Shown: positions 35,389 to 45,819 of the stretch, one piece after another
Layout of the letters: every line of letters starts with the position of its first letter
Numbering within the stretch: position 1 is the first letter of the stretch
NCBI GenBank assembly: GCA_943787265.1
Contig: CALSLT010000035.1
Span: 1 to 64,000 of the forward strand
Origin: an uncultured Planctomycetaceae bacterium
GTDB lineage: Bacteria > Planctomycetota > Planctomycetia > Planctomycetales > Planctomycetaceae
Length of the DNA stretch: 64,000 nt
Direction: 5' to 3'
Made by a program: the position numbers and the translations under genes
Notes under the pieces: generated by a model
Told to the model about the DNA's origin: nothing
What the model saw: the letters and a program-made list of their open reading frames with translations, nothing else
Databases searched by the model: none

Positions 35389-36726
35389 CTAATCCGAATC
35401 AGAAGAGGGCTGCTCAACGTCCTTCATCGCCCCGATGCAGTACAGCGTCTCGCGGCGTCCACTGGAATGATCGGCCACTCGCAGAAACAGATCGCCGTAT
35501 GCCGCAAGCGGACTCGCCATAATCTGGTCGCCCATGTCGTTCTTGGCGACTTCTTCAAAGCCATCTCCTGATGGTTTATAGACGGTAACCACGCCTTCTT
35601 CGCTGGCTGCATAGATATGTTCACCAATCAAAACTGGTGAGGCGCTATGATTGCCCCCCAGACGAGCCTGCCATTTCTTGTCGCCAGTCGCTGCGTCCAG
35701 GCAAAAAGCGATGCCTTTGTCGTTGTGGCCAAACAGCAATCCGTCATTCGCCAACAGTGACGAGATATAGACCTTCTGTTTGTTTCGCCAGACAGGCTCA
35801 CCATTGCTCGCGTTAATGCAGATCGTCTCTTCGCCAGGGTACCCGCCTGAAGCGAACACGTTGTTTTCACCCCAGACGACAGTCCCGACACAGGATGAAG
35901 TCACACCTTCACACGACCAGAGTTGTTCTCCCGTCTCAGGCGAGTACGAAGCCACCTGATCGGCACCGGCGATGAGCACCTGATCCTTCCCCGCGACATG
36001 AGCCACGATTGGCGACGCGTAGGTCGATTCTCGCGGACGGGCTTTCTTCCAAATGATGTCGCCAGACTCCCGATGCACACCGGCCAGAAAGCCGCCGTCA
36101 GAATGATCAGCCGCGACGATGACCAGCGAGCCGTGCATTACGGGACTGGCGGAATATCCGAATTTCGACCGAAAGTCTCCGAGAACTTTCTGCCAGAGAA
36201 TGGTTCCCTCAAGGTCAAGGCATGTCAGGTGGATCTTCTCCGCATTCAGCATACATGCAAACAGCCTTTCGCCGTCACAAGCGATCGTGTTCGATGCTTG
36301 AGTCGACTTGGCATGCATGTTCCTTTCAAAGCCCCCCTGATGAAGCGTCTGCTGCCAAAGTTGATCTCCAGAATGCCGATCGAAACAAACAACACTCTGC
36401 GTCTCCAAGTCTTCCTCAGCAGTTGTTAAGTAGACTCGATCGGCGACTACCGTCGGATCAGAGTGACCACGCCCCGCGATCGTCGACTTCCAGAGGACAT
36501 TGAGTTCAGGACCGAACTCCGTCGGCACCTCCATCAACGGTTGAGTGGCGTTCCCGTTTGGTCCGCGCCACCACGCCCAGTCGTCATCTGACACGTTAAT
36601 CGGAGCTGCCTCCGATACGCCGGTCGCTGGTGCGGAGATTTCCTCAACTGGCGGAGTTTTTCGACAACCCGCGAGTGACAGAACGGCGAGAACAACGGCA
36701 CATCGACGGAAATTTAGAAACTGCAT
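35389..36726 (-). CDS. PQQ-type beta-propeller lipoprotein
   Basis: From the ATG at 36726 the protein has 445 residues. A more distant ATG at 36843 would place 39 residues before the signal and is rejected. The lipoprotein signal is MQFLNFRRCAVVLAVLSLAG with the lipobox Cys right after it. The mature part is a propeller with blades such as WAWWRGPNGNATQP, SVVCFDRHSGDQLWQQTL, GFLAGVHRESGDIIWKKA and GIAFCLDAATGDKKWQA. It resembles BamB-like and planctomycete PQQ-like repeat proteins, and is probably a protein-binding scaffold at the membrane. It runs tail to tail with the RND exporter gene, 28 bases apart. Confidence 0.88.
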   Translation of the reverse strand: MQFLNFRRCAVVLAVLSLAGCRKTPPVEEISAPATGVSEAAPINVSDDDWAWWRGPNGNATQPLMEVPTEFGPELNVLWKSTIAGRGHSDPTVVADRVYLTTAEEDLETQSVVCFDRHSGDQLWQQTLHQGGFERNMHAKSTQASNTIACDGERLFACMLNAEKIHLTCLDLEGTILWQKVLGDFRSKFGYSASPVMHGSLVIVAADHSDGGFLAGVHRESGDIIWKKARPRESTYASPIVAHVAGKDQVLIAGADQVASYSPETGEQLWSCEGVTSSCVGTVVWGENNVFASGGYPGEETICINASNGEPVWRNKQKVYISSLLANDGLLFGHNDKGIAFCLDAATGDKKWQARLGGNHSASPVLIGEHIYAASEEGVVTVYKPSGDGFEEVAKNDMGDQIMASPLAAYGDLFLRVADHSSGRRETLYCIGAMKDVEQPSSDSD

Positions 36727-36981
36727 TTGGTCAATCGTCCTCTTGACTGATCGAGTCGAAGAAAGCTTGATATTGATAACCGCATCGCTACCGGCACTAA
36801 ATTCGGAAGCGATCAACCGCGGCGAAACAAGAAACAACCGCACAACAAAACATTGCCGCTTGCTGACGAACTCTCAAGCAGCATCGGATTACGGATTCGT
36901 TGAAATGCAACGGGGCGGAGCCTGGATCCCTCCGAAGCTCCGCCCTGTCCGCGGACATTTTCAACAACATGCCTGATAAAA

Positions 36982-38365
36982 TCAGACCTTAACGTTGATC
37001 TCGTAACCTTTTCGCTGCTCACGAGACTGCCACGAATTCAAAGCTCGATCATTGGTGATCATCTCGGTCTTCGGATCCCATTCGAGCGTCTTGTCGAGTC
37101 GAATAGAAACGTTCGCCAAGTGGCAAGTCGTCATCGCTCGGTGGTGAGACCAGACGTCGCTGATGGGTGTCTCGCCGCTCTTGATGCAGTCCATGAAGTT
37201 CTGCATGTGTGACGTCGGCTTCTTGCCACCGTAGACAGCATCGATGGCGCCATCCGGCAGTGGTTTGTCCTTCAGAGCTTCGACTGGACCGCCTTTGGTT
37301 CGGCCTCGGCTGACATGGAACCGACCTTTTGTTCCTTCAAACAGGATTCCGTTGCCGTCTGACGAATGGCTGACGATGTGCATCTCGACCCCGTTCGCAA
37401 ACATGCACTTCACGTCGAACTTCGTGGGCCGCGTTGTAGCGGTCGTCCATCGTGGCATAGCCGTCTTTGTACGGAACCGGGTGTTCCTGCATGATTGGCT
37501 CAACGGAGACCACGCCCTGCCCTTTGCCGTTCTGCTCAATCGCCCATTGAGCGATGTCGACGTGATGAGCACCCCAGTCCGTCATCTTGCCGCCAGAGTA
37601 CTCGTACCACCAACGGAACTCGTAGTGACCGCGAGTCTTCCCCCAGCGACCACCTTCCTTCATGCGGTATTCAGCGACCGGAGCCTGACCGAGCCACTTC
37701 TCCCAGTTCAATCCTTCCGGAACATCGGCAACCGGAATTGCACCGCTGTCTGACGAAGCACCGATGTTGCAGGTCACCTTCTTCACTGTGCCGATGCGTC
37801 CGTCGCGAACCATAGCAATGGCCTGAAGAAAGCGTTGCCCCATTTCAGTTCGCTGCTGAGTTCCAACCTGGAATGTGCGGCCGGTTTCTTCCAGCACTTT
37901 GATAATCTGCTTGCCTTCATGAACAGTCAGCGTCAGAGGCTTTTCGCAATAGACATCCTTGCCCGCCTGCATAGCTTCAATGGCAATCTTGGAGTGCCAG
38001 TGATCCGGCGTGACGATCGTGACCACGTCGATGTCTTTGCGATCCAGGATCTTCTGGTAATCCTCGTAGACGTCGATCTTTCGCTCATCGCCTTTTTTCT
38101 TCTGAATCCCAGCGACCTTGTCGCGTCCGGCTCCAGCGTGGTTGGCATCGACGTCGCATACCGCAGCACAGTCCGAAAAATTCAACGCGGCAGGTCCCAC
38201 ACTGTTCCACCGACTTCCCGTTCCGATACATCCCAGAACCGGCCGCTCATTGGCACTTGCGTAGCCGAACGTCGGGCGTTGAGCACTGGTAAACCAGTAT
38301 GGCATCGTGGCGCCGGCTGCAGCGGCGGTTGTCTTCAGAAAATTACGACGATTCTGCTGAGTCAT
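36982..38365 (-). pseudogene. Tat-exported Gfo/Idh/MocA oxidoreductase, one frame change
   Basis: Two frames join to a protein of about 460 residues. The N-terminal part has a twin-arginine signal ([20 protein letters not shown]), a Rossmann domain with [17 protein letters not shown], and the family marker [15 protein letters not shown]. The C-terminal part continues with [20 protein letters not shown] and ends with WDPKTEMITNDRA. Dropping one base from the GGG run at 37426-37428 joins them as DRYNAA-TKFDVK, the wording expected in the family. Such exported oxidoreductases, abundant in planctomycetes, are thought to oxidise or transform sugars with tightly held NAD(P). The break is probably a sequencing indel; if real, the enzyme is truncated after about 310 residues. 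Confidence 0.85.
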
Positions 38366-38583
38366 ACAATGGCTCCGAGTTGAACTTTTGAAGGTTGGAT
38401 GGCGAAATCAATGCCTGAGTTTAGTCGCCTCGTCGGACAAAGAACAATCTGCTGCTGTAGTCAAGACAACCATCAAGTCTAAACGCCGCGATTTTGAAAA
38501 TCCGACGAGATGCCTACGATTAACTTGAGTACCAGAACCGGGTGCCATCAGTAATCACCGAACAGAAGCCACGAGCCCCGCCA

Positions 38584-38955
38584 ATGACAACCGCCGTCTT
38601 ACTAATTGCTCACGGAAGCCGCCGAGCAGAAGCAAACCACGATCTGGTCATCGTCGCCGATCAACTGCGAGAGCAAAGCGACTACTCCATCATCGTGCCC
38701 AGCTATCTGGAACTCGCCGAACCTTCAATCCCGGAAGGCACCAGGCAATGCGTCGAGGCCGGTGCTGACCATGTACTGATGATGCCGTATTTTCTGAGTG
38801 CGGGCTCACACGTCACGCGAGACCTCGAGCGTTTCCGAAACGAAGCTTCCGCCGAATTCGAATCAGTCAAATTCGACCTCTGCCCACCGCTCGGTCTCCA
38901 TCCGCTGATGCTTCAGATCGTCAAAGATCGTCTTAGTGAGGCCGGCGAATCGTGA
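38584..38955 (+). CDS. CbiX/SirB-like ferrochelatase-type protein
   Basis: From the ATG at 38584 (MTTAVLLIAHGSRRAEAN) the protein has 123 residues, the length of the small single-domain CbiX/SirB class. An in-frame ATG at 38542 lies in unlikely coding sequence. The metal-binding active-site His is in LLIAHGSRR, and further markers are SYLELAEPSIPEGT and VLMMPYFLSAGSHVTRDLE, with the second metal-ligand His. The enzyme inserts Co or Fe into sirohydrochlorin, in cobalamin or siroheme synthesis. Siroheme would serve sulfite reduction, which fits the presence of sulfate-activation genes elsewhere in the window, but there is no operon link. Confidence 0.88.
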   Translation: MTTAVLLIAHGSRRAEANHDLVIVADQLREQSDYSIIVPSYLELAEPSIPEGTRQCVEAGADHVLMMPYFLSAGSHVTRDLERFRNEASAEFESVKFDLCPPLGLHPLMLQIVKDRLSEAGES

Positions 38956-39100
38956 CAGTACCCACGATTCGCGTCTGGATGTTTCGAACATTCGATACAG
39001 AACGCAGCTCCAGATAGACTTCCGTGAGTCTGCGCGCGAACGACACAAACACCAAGCCGCGTTCCTCAAGACGAACCGACAACGCAACAGGGCCACTGCG

Positions 39101-40343
39101 ATGCTGAAAGATTTTATTCGTTCACACGTTTCTTCCATCAGTCGAAAACCAGCGTCGCCACCACCACCACGAATTGCGACGTTAGCTCTGACGATCGAAG
39201 ACGTAGCCCGTAACTCTCCCGCCTGGGCAATAGGTGTTCGAGTCGGGGATCTGCTCCTGGACGTCAACAATGGCCCCGCCACACGCCTGGACTTTGACAG
39301 GCTCGCATCCGTAGAAGAAGACTACGAATACCGGTTCTATCTCTTCGAACGTGGTGAACTCGTCCGAGCGACATGCACTGGGATTCCGCTCGGCGCCGAG
39401 TATCGCAAAACCGACGAGGCCATCATCGACTCCGCGGACAACCCCAACTTTGACCAGACCGAGCTTGTCAGTCTGTGGGAATCGCAAAACTGGGACGGAC
39501 TGCTGAAAGCCGCTACGACAGTTGTCGAGCGGGCGGGCAAAGGCCTCACATCAAAATTGGCAAAGCTTGCTCGAGGGAAATACCAACCAACACCAGCCGA
39601 ATTGTTGCGAGCTGCAGCACAGTTCGAACTCGGCAGAGCCAATAAGGCCATGCCAGTCTTCGAGGCGTTCATTGCCGAAGAATACAAATGGACGTTGGAC
39701 TACAGGGGAATCGGTGAGTTCTACCGCGCAAAAGACCTGATTTTTGACGGCTACGAAGACGAAGGCATCGAGTTGATGGAGCAGGCCTTCGGACACTTTG
39801 ACTGCGACCGCTTCGCAGACGAGTTGGAAAAATTGACAGGCGATCGTCCACGTAAAGAGGACGAATGGGCCGGTGCGGAGTTTCCAGTATCGTACGTCTA
39901 TCCCGAACTCGAGGTTCGACGGCGACGGGACGTCGACCTGGAAAAGACCCTCGAACGCATGGAGCCTCACCAGCTACTGATAATCTGCAACCTGGCGACG
40001 TATCGAGGAAACGGACCTTACAACGAGTTCATGTATCGTTACTGGCGAATCGCCAAATTCATGCGGCATGCCATCTATGGGCTGCACGTGCTAACGGCTG
40101 TTCCCGAGCGACCCACCGAATCGAGAATACTTCTTCACGGCCGAGGACTTCCTGAGAGAACAGTCCCTGCCGTTTCGCGTGGCCTACGAAGAAGACGACG
40201 AAGTCACAGAGACCCTGGCTCCGAGAGTCGCGCCATTCTTTCTGCTGGTAAACTCGTCCGGTACGATCGTCCGATCAGGCGGCTTGTCAGAAGCCGAACT
40301 CTGGACGTCGATTGTCCAACAGATGAAATCCGCGGCCGGCTGA
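39101..40343 (+). pseudogene. PDZ-like and thioredoxin-like protein, one frame change near its end
   Basis: From ATG 39101 (MLKDFIRSHVSSISRK) the first frame gives a PDZ-like segment (SPAWAIGVRVGDLLLDVNNG, about residues 35-65), then a helical middle with YRGIGEFYRAKDLIFDGYED. After about residue 335 the frame turns into Arg-rich nonsense. Reading one base on continues sensibly with REYFFTAEDFLREQSLPFRV, VAPFFLLVNSSGTIVRSGGL and ends at TGA 40341-40343, which looks like the end of a thioredoxin-like fold. Removing one C of the run at 40103-40105 joins the two as TAVPSDPPNREYFF. The function is unknown. The break is probably a sequencing indel. Confidence 0.7.
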
Positions 40344-40479
40344 TTGAGTGACATTGCCAGGCCCAATGAATCGCTGATTGCGCAAGCGGGCCGACATCCC
40401 GTTGAGCTATCTTTTGTTACGTCAAGGTTCCGACCGTTGGTTTCAGTCCGTCGTCAATCACTCATCGAATGGAGAATTG

Positions 40480-42915
40480 ATGAAACGTCGTCGAGTTGCT
40501 CTGACCGCTATGTTGGGCGTTATCACTGCCGTGTGCGTTGGTCCGGCCTTGGCTGATCCGAAGCCCCCGGCAAAGGGAACTGTCCGTGTTGCGGGCGTCG
40601 TTCTGAAATGGGTCCGCGGCGACAAGGCAGCGAATTATCGGCGTGCGGAATTGATGATTCGCGAAGCTGCGGCTGGTGGAGCGAAGATCGTCTGTACGAC
40701 TGAATGTTTCCTCGACGGTTACGCGATCGCGGATAAGTCGATTCCGCTCGACAAGTACCGTGCGCTCGGTGAAAAGATTCCAGGCGGACCGTACTTTCAG
40801 AAACTCGCAGGCCTGGCGGCCAAACTTCACGTCTACCTGATCGCTGGGATGATGGAAGCCGACGGCGAGGATCGCTTCAACACGGCGGCGATGATTGGCC
40901 CCGATGGGAAACTCATCGGGCGGTATCACAAACAAAGACTCGGGCACGAGTCCTGTCGCAACAAGCCGGGTAAGGTTTCATCAATCTTTCAGACCGACTT
41001 CGGCAAGACTGGCGTCATGATCTGTGCCGATCGCCGCTACCCGGATGTCGTCGGCGGCTTCTGCCAGCGAGGAGCGGACTTCCTGATATGCCCTTCTGGA
41101 GGGATGTTCGGTCCGCAACGCAACGATCCGATTCTGCAGGCTCGTTCCCGAGAAAACCGGCGACACCTGGTCTTTGTGCATCCCGCCGAATTTCTTGTGA
41201 CCGGACCTGATGGTTCCATCGTGAAGCGAACTATCCTGGGAGATCGGCTGTTCCTTGCTCCGGAAGAAGTCGATACGGAACTCGACTCCAAACGAGTGTT
41301 CTACTTCGATCTTCCACTCAGCAAGTCCGGAATCAGCGACGGCCTTCATCCCGCCAGAACAGATTACGATCTGCTCATTCTCGACGGTTCGCTCATTGAT
41401 GCTTCCGGCGTACCAGCGAGGCAGACCGACGTCGGAATTAGTGACGGTCGGATCGTCGCGATCGGCTCGCTGAATAACGCAACAGCACGACAGACAATCA
41501 ACGCGAAAAATCACGTCGTCAGTCCGGGATTCATCGATCTACACAGCCATGCCGATCGAGGCATTCTCCAGCACCGTGCCGCGGAAAATTACATCCGTCA
41601 GGGCGTGACGACTCTGCTGTGTGGAAATTGCGGAAGCTCTCCCACCGACGTTGGCAAGTTCTTCGAATCCGTTCGCGAAGCCGGCGTCGGGCCGAACGTC
41701 GCGATGCTGATCGGACATGGCAGTGTTCGCTCCCGCATCATGGGCACGGTAAACGCAGCACCCACGCCAGAGCAACTCGTGCAAATGCGAGAATCCGTCA
41801 GGCAGGCGATGCAGGACGGAGCAGTTGGCCTCTCGACATCCCTGCGCTACGGCCTCGGCACCTACGCTGACACCGAGGAAATCGTCGCGTTGACCAAAGA
41901 GATCGCACCATTCGGCGGCTTCTACGCAACACACATGCGTGACGAAGGAACTCGAATTCTTGAGGCCATCGAAGAATCACTACTGATCGGCGAACGAGCC
42001 AACGTTCCTGTCCACATTTCGCACCACAAAATTTCGTCGGCCTCCGTGTTTGGATTAACTCGGCAGACGCTCGCACGCATCGACGAAGCTCGTGCCGCCG
42101 GCAGAGACGTAACGCTGGACCAATATCCGTACGGAGCGGGCAGTGGCGGGATGTCGCTGTACGTGCCGCAGTGGTCACTTTCGGGCGGGCTTGATGAATT
42201 TCGCAAACGACTCAAAGACCATGACACAAAATCGAAAATCCTGGCCGGCGTGAAAGAACTGCTGATCCGCAAGATTTACGAAGCAGATCAGAGCCCGGAT
42301 AACACGCGTCATACAGCGAAGGCACTGTCTCGAATTCGCGTCGCCCGATCAAAGCACGACGAGTCGCTGGAAGGCAAAACTCTGACCGACATCCTGCATC
42401 AGCGCAAGCAGGCGGCGACGCTGAACAATGGCTGCGAGTTGCTGCTTGAACTGATTTCGCACGGCACGCGAGGCATCAACCACACGCTCGAAGAACGCCC
42501 TGGCGGGGACGTCGACCGAGTCATGCAGCACTCCCAATCCTGCGTCGCGTCCGACGGATCGGTGTTCGAGTATGGCGAAGGAAATCCTCACCCCCGTTCG
42601 TACGGCTGCTTTCCCAGAGTTCTCGGCCATTACGTGCGTGAACGAAATCTGCTCACGCAGGAAGAAGCCATCCGCAAAATGACGTCTCTACCCGCCGCTC
42701 GACTGAGGTGGAAAGATCGAGGCATCATCAGAAAAGGAGCCTGGGCCGATGTCGTCGTGTTTGATCCGGAAACGGTGACCGATCACGCAACATTCGCAAC
42801 GCCTCACCGACATTCCACCGGAGTAAAGAATGTCATCGTCCGAGGCCGCCTGGTGCTGGCCGACGGAAAACTCACCGGCGAACTCCCCGGCAAGACTCTG
42901 TCACTGGGCGAGTAG
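40480..42915 (+). CDS. secreted nitrilase/N-acyl-D-amino-acid deacylase fusion
   Basis: From ATG 40480 the protein has 811 residues; the frame extends upstream to 40378, but the signal peptide (about 1-25, GVITAVCVGPALA) fixes this start. Residues 33-285 form a carbon-nitrogen hydrolase domain with the Glu-Lys-Cys triad at E75 (TTECFLDG), K151 (YHKQRLG) and C182 (MICADRRYPD). Residues 297-808 form an amidohydrolase of the D-aminoacylase type: HSHAD metal motif at 355-359, the GNCGSSP turn, EEIVALTKEIAPFGGFYATH, HISHHKIS and SDGSVFEYGEGNPHPRSYG. The first domain hydrolyses amides, the second N-acyl-D-amino acids; together they suggest stepwise breakdown of D-amino-acid-containing peptides or peptidoglycan fragments outside the cytoplasm, an inference. 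Confidence 0.88.
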   Translation: MKRRRVALTAMLGVITAVCVGPALADPKPPAKGTVRVAGVVLKWVRGDKAANYRRAELMIREAAAGGAKIVCTTECFLDGYAIADKSIPLDKYRALGEKIPGGPYFQKLAGLAAKLHVYLIAGMMEADGEDRFNTAAMIGPDGKLIGRYHKQRLGHESCRNKPGKVSSIFQTDFGKTGVMICADRRYPDVVGGFCQRGADFLICPSGGMFGPQRNDPILQARSRENRRHLVFVHPAEFLVTGPDGSIVKRTILGDRLFLAPEEVDTELDSKRVFYFDLPLSKSGISDGLHPARTDYDLLILDGSLIDASGVPARQTDVGISDGRIVAIGSLNNATARQTINAKNHVVSPGFIDLHSHADRGILQHRAAENYIRQGVTTLLCGNCGSSPTDVGKFFESVREAGVGPNVAMLIGHGSVRSRIMGTVNAAPTPEQLVQMRESVRQAMQDGAVGLSTSLRYGLGTYADTEEIVALTKEIAPFGGFYATHMRDEGTRILEAIEESLLIGERANVPVHISHHKISSASVFGLTRQTLARIDEARAAGRDVTLDQYPYGAGSGGMSLYVPQWSLSGGLDEFRKRLKDHDTKSKILAGVKELLIRKIYEADQSPDNTRHTAKALSRIRVARSKHDESLEGKTLTDILHQRKQAATLNNGCELLLELISHGTRGINHTLEERPGGDVDRVMQHSQSCVASDGSVFEYGEGNPHPRSYGCFPRVLGHYVRERNLLTQEEAIRKMTSLPAARLRWKDRGIIRKGAWADVVVFDPETVTDHATFATPHRHSTGVKNVIVRGRLVLADGKLTGELPGKTLSLGE

Positions 42916-42932
42916 CGCCGACAATCGTCCGG

Positions 42933-43184
42933 CTACTGCCACCAAACGACGTACTCATCGAGAAGCCAATATAGGAACGGGATCCTGGCAGTCACATTGC
43001 TGAGAGGCGAATAGATTGTTTCAATCGTACGTTCCGAGATAAATCCTCGCTCGGTACACCACATTGCTGGTCCGGTACTCAACGGATAAAGAAGGACAAT
43101 TCCGAAGCAAACAAAGACCGCTGTGATGCACCTGCTCGGTGTGCCGCGTTTCGTTGAACATTCGGCGGAAACTTCACGTTCCAT
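42933..43184 (-). CDS. small two-helix membrane protein
   Basis: An 83-residue protein with a hydrophobic helix (FVCFGIVLLYPLSTGPAMW, about residues 24-42) and a second weaker one near the end (IPFLYWLLDEYVVWW). The arrangement YPLSTGPAMWCTERGFISER plus SPLSNVTARIPFLYWLLDEY resembles a recurrent planctomycete small membrane protein of unknown role. It starts 14 bases after the stop of the amidase gene on the same strand, so the two may be cotranscribed. No function is proposed. Confidence 0.65.
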   Translation of the reverse strand: MEREVSAECSTKRGTPSRCITAVFVCFGIVLLYPLSTGPAMWCTERGFISERTIETIYSPLSNVTARIPFLYWLLDEYVVWWQ

Positions 43185-43198
43185 TCACCACTCCCGCA

Positions 43199-44623
43199 TC
43201 ATTGACCAGTCGCGACATCGGGCCGACGTTTCCAGGTCTCCGTCGCCTGCTGAAAAGCGTAGGCCAGTTGCAGAACTCCCAGGTCGTCCTGATGCCGGCC
43301 GACGATCTGGACTCCGACCGGCAGACCGTCTTCCGTGAAGCCGCACGGGACGGAGACCGCCGGCAGGCCGATGGCTGAGATGTAATAACACGATTTCATC
43401 CAGTCGATGTACGTGTCGAGTTGCTGGCCGTTGATTTCGGAAATGTACGGAACCGTGACGTCGAACGGCGGAACCTGGCTGACGGGCAGTATCAGAAATT
43501 CGTACGTTTCCATGAACTCTCGAACGCGGTGGTAAAGCCGAGTTCGGTTGGACTCGATCGTTGAAAGCTGAGGCCCTGTGAGTTCCGCTCCGGACTCGGC
43601 GTTCCAGATGATCGTGTCTTTGATCTGGTCGCGGTGAGTTTCCAGCAGCGGTCGAAACTTGTGCTCGAACTTCCAGGCTCGCCAGGCTTTGAAGGTTTCG
43701 TCCGCGTCGGTGAAGTCCGGTGCCGCGTCGGCGATCTCGCAGCCGAGTGACTCAAACGCCTGCCGCTTGCCATCAATGGCGGTCGTGACGGACGGCTCGA
43801 CAGGCAGATCACCGAAGTCCTGACTCCAGGCAATCTTCGCCCCTTTGAAATCACGGTCGAGCGGTTGTGCAAACAGGCTGCCTGGTTGAGTGATCGAAAT
43901 CGGTGACCGATCGTCAGGGCCGGCAATTGCTGACAGCATCAAGGCAGCGTCTTCGACAGTCCTGGCCATCGGCCCCTGCACGGAGATCGGGAACCAGCCC
44001 ATCTCGTTCGGGTAAACAGGGACTCGGCCGGGCGAGGGTCGCAGTCCGACGACGTTGCAGAAGTTGGCCGGGTTTCTCAACGAGCCGCCCGTGTCGCTGC
44101 CGTCGGCGATCGCGATCATTCCGCAGGCCAGGGCAACCGCCGCTCCACCGCTGCTGCCTCCGCAGGTCTTAGTCGTGTCGTAGGGATTCAGCGTTTCTCC
44201 AAAGACCTTGTTAAAGGTCTGCGAGCCGGCTCCGAACTCCGGAGTGTTTGTTTTTCCGATCGTGATCGCGCCGGCCGCTCGCAGTCGCTGAATGATCAAC
44301 GCGTCTTCCGTCGGGACGTGGTCGCTGTAAATCGGCGAGCCAAACGTCGTTCGAATCCCCTTTGTGCTGACTAGGTCCTTATGACCAATGGGCAGGCCAT
44401 GCAAAGCTCCCAGAGTTTCACCGCGAGACTGTCGTTCGTCGGCTTCGCGAGCTGACTCCATCGCCCGCTCAGGCAGCAGCGTGACGATCGCATTGACTTT
44501 CGAATTGACCCGGTCGATGTGCTGAAGGTGAGCTTCCATGACCTCGCGCGCCGACAGCTCGCCAGTGCGGATCAAACCTGCCATCTCGGTCGCTGTCAGA
44601 AAACAAAGTTCGGAGTCGGGCAT
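43199..44623 (-). CDS. amidase signature family hydrolase
   Basis: From the ATG at 44623 (MPDSELCFLTATEMAGLIRT) the protein has 474 residues; an in-frame ATG at 44665 adds an unlikely 14-residue tail. The Ser-cis-Ser-Lys triad is complete: K82 in GLPIGHKDLVS, S157 in CGGSSGGAAVAL and S181 in DGSDTGGSLRNPAN. It hydrolyses a small amide; the family includes GatA-like, atzF-like and 6-aminohexanoate-type enzymes, and GatA itself is disfavoured by the lack of gatB or gatC nearby. The substrate cannot be told from the sequence. Upstream are two short hairpins. Confidence 0.9.
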   Translation of the reverse strand: MPDSELCFLTATEMAGLIRTGELSAREVMEAHLQHIDRVNSKVNAIVTLLPERAMESAREADERQSRGETLGALHGLPIGHKDLVSTKGIRTTFGSPIYSDHVPTEDALIIQRLRAAGAITIGKTNTPEFGAGSQTFNKVFGETLNPYDTTKTCGGSSGGAAVALACGMIAIADGSDTGGSLRNPANFCNVVGLRPSPGRVPVYPNEMGWFPISVQGPMARTVEDAALMLSAIAGPDDRSPISITQPGSLFAQPLDRDFKGAKIAWSQDFGDLPVEPSVTTAIDGKRQAFESLGCEIADAAPDFTDADETFKAWRAWKFEHKFRPLLETHRDQIKDTIIWNAESGAELTGPQLSTIESNRTRLYHRVREFMETYEFLILPVSQVPPFDVTVPYISEINGQQLDTYIDWMKSCYYISAIGLPAVSVPCGFTEDGLPVGVQIVGRHQDDLGVLQLAYAFQQATETWKRRPDVATGQ

Positions 44624-44696
44624 TGCTGTCACTCTGTTGGTAGTTATGCGGTCAGTCTCTCGCAAAGGCTCTTAAACAATTTCCCCACAGTGGCTC

Positions 44697-44751
44697 CGCA
44701 CTCCGTGCGGAAATCCCCTTATGAAATGGGCTGACGCGACAAAGTCGCGTG
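44697..44751. repeat. two short palindromes between the amidase and TIR-WD40 genes
   Basis: CCGCACTCCGTGCGG (about 44697-44711) and CGCGACAAAGTCGCG (about 44737-44751) are perfect inverted repeats with three-base loops. They lie in the divergent intergenic region and could be transcription-related hairpins or members of a dispersed repeat. Confidence 0.5.
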
Positions 44752-45819
44752 CCACAGTAAACTCGCTGCCGCTCTGTTTCAAAGGTCTGTGCTGCGTCGC
44801 TGCCGGAAGTTGCCGGACATCGACATGATCCGTTTGTGCAGTGCTTAACTTTCGGCGGAGACGAGCAGATACCTCGCAAGTTTGAATACGACGTTTTTCT
44901 GAGTCACAGCCACAAGGACGTGTCCATCGTTCATCCGTTGGCAGAGCGGTTGCGCGGGGATGGGCTGAAGGTTTGGCTGGATGATTGGGAGATTGAGCCT
45001 AGTGACTCGATTCCTCAGATGATTGGCGACGGGCTGGAGCGTTCGCGCGTGTTGCTGATGCTGCTGTCGGAGAATTTCGACAAGTCCGACTGGACGAAAT
45101 ACGAGAGTGGGACGTTTCTCTTCAGCGATCCGCAGAACAAGCAGCAGCGGTTTATTCCCGTGCAACTGGACGATGCGGAAGTGCCGTTTCGCATTCGGCA
45201 TTTCGCTCGACTGGAATGGCAGGATCGGAGCGAAGCGGCTTATCAGAAGATGCTGAGTGCCTGCCGGCTGGATTCATCGGACACAGACAGAAAATCCGTT
45301 CGGGCACTGTCGGAGAAAAAGGAACTGCCGACCATCATAAATGAAACGTCCCAGACTGGTGATCCTGGTCGAGCAGCGTTCCACCCACCTGTCCTGAAGA
45401 AAATCCGTTCGCTCGGTCACGCGGGTTCTGTCAACAGCGTGGCGTTGACGCCGGACGGCAGCAGCGTCATCTCGGGAGCTTGTGACAACACGGTTCGCGT
45501 GTGGAATCTTTCCAGCGGTGAGTGCACGGCCACACTGGAGGGACATACTGGTTTTGTCAGAAGCGTGGCGTTGACGCCGGACGGCAGGAGCATCGTCTCG
45601 GGATCGGATGATGGCACGGTACGCGTGTGGGATCTTTCCAGCGGCGAATGCACAGCCACGCTGGAGGGACATTCCGGTTATGTCATGAGCGTAGCGTTGA
45701 CGCCTGACGGAACGAGCGTCGTCTCGGGATCTTCTGACAACGCGGTTCGCGTGTGGGCCCTTTCCAGCGGCGAGTGCACGGCCACGCTGGAAGGACATTC
45801 CGGTTATGTCATGAGCTTA

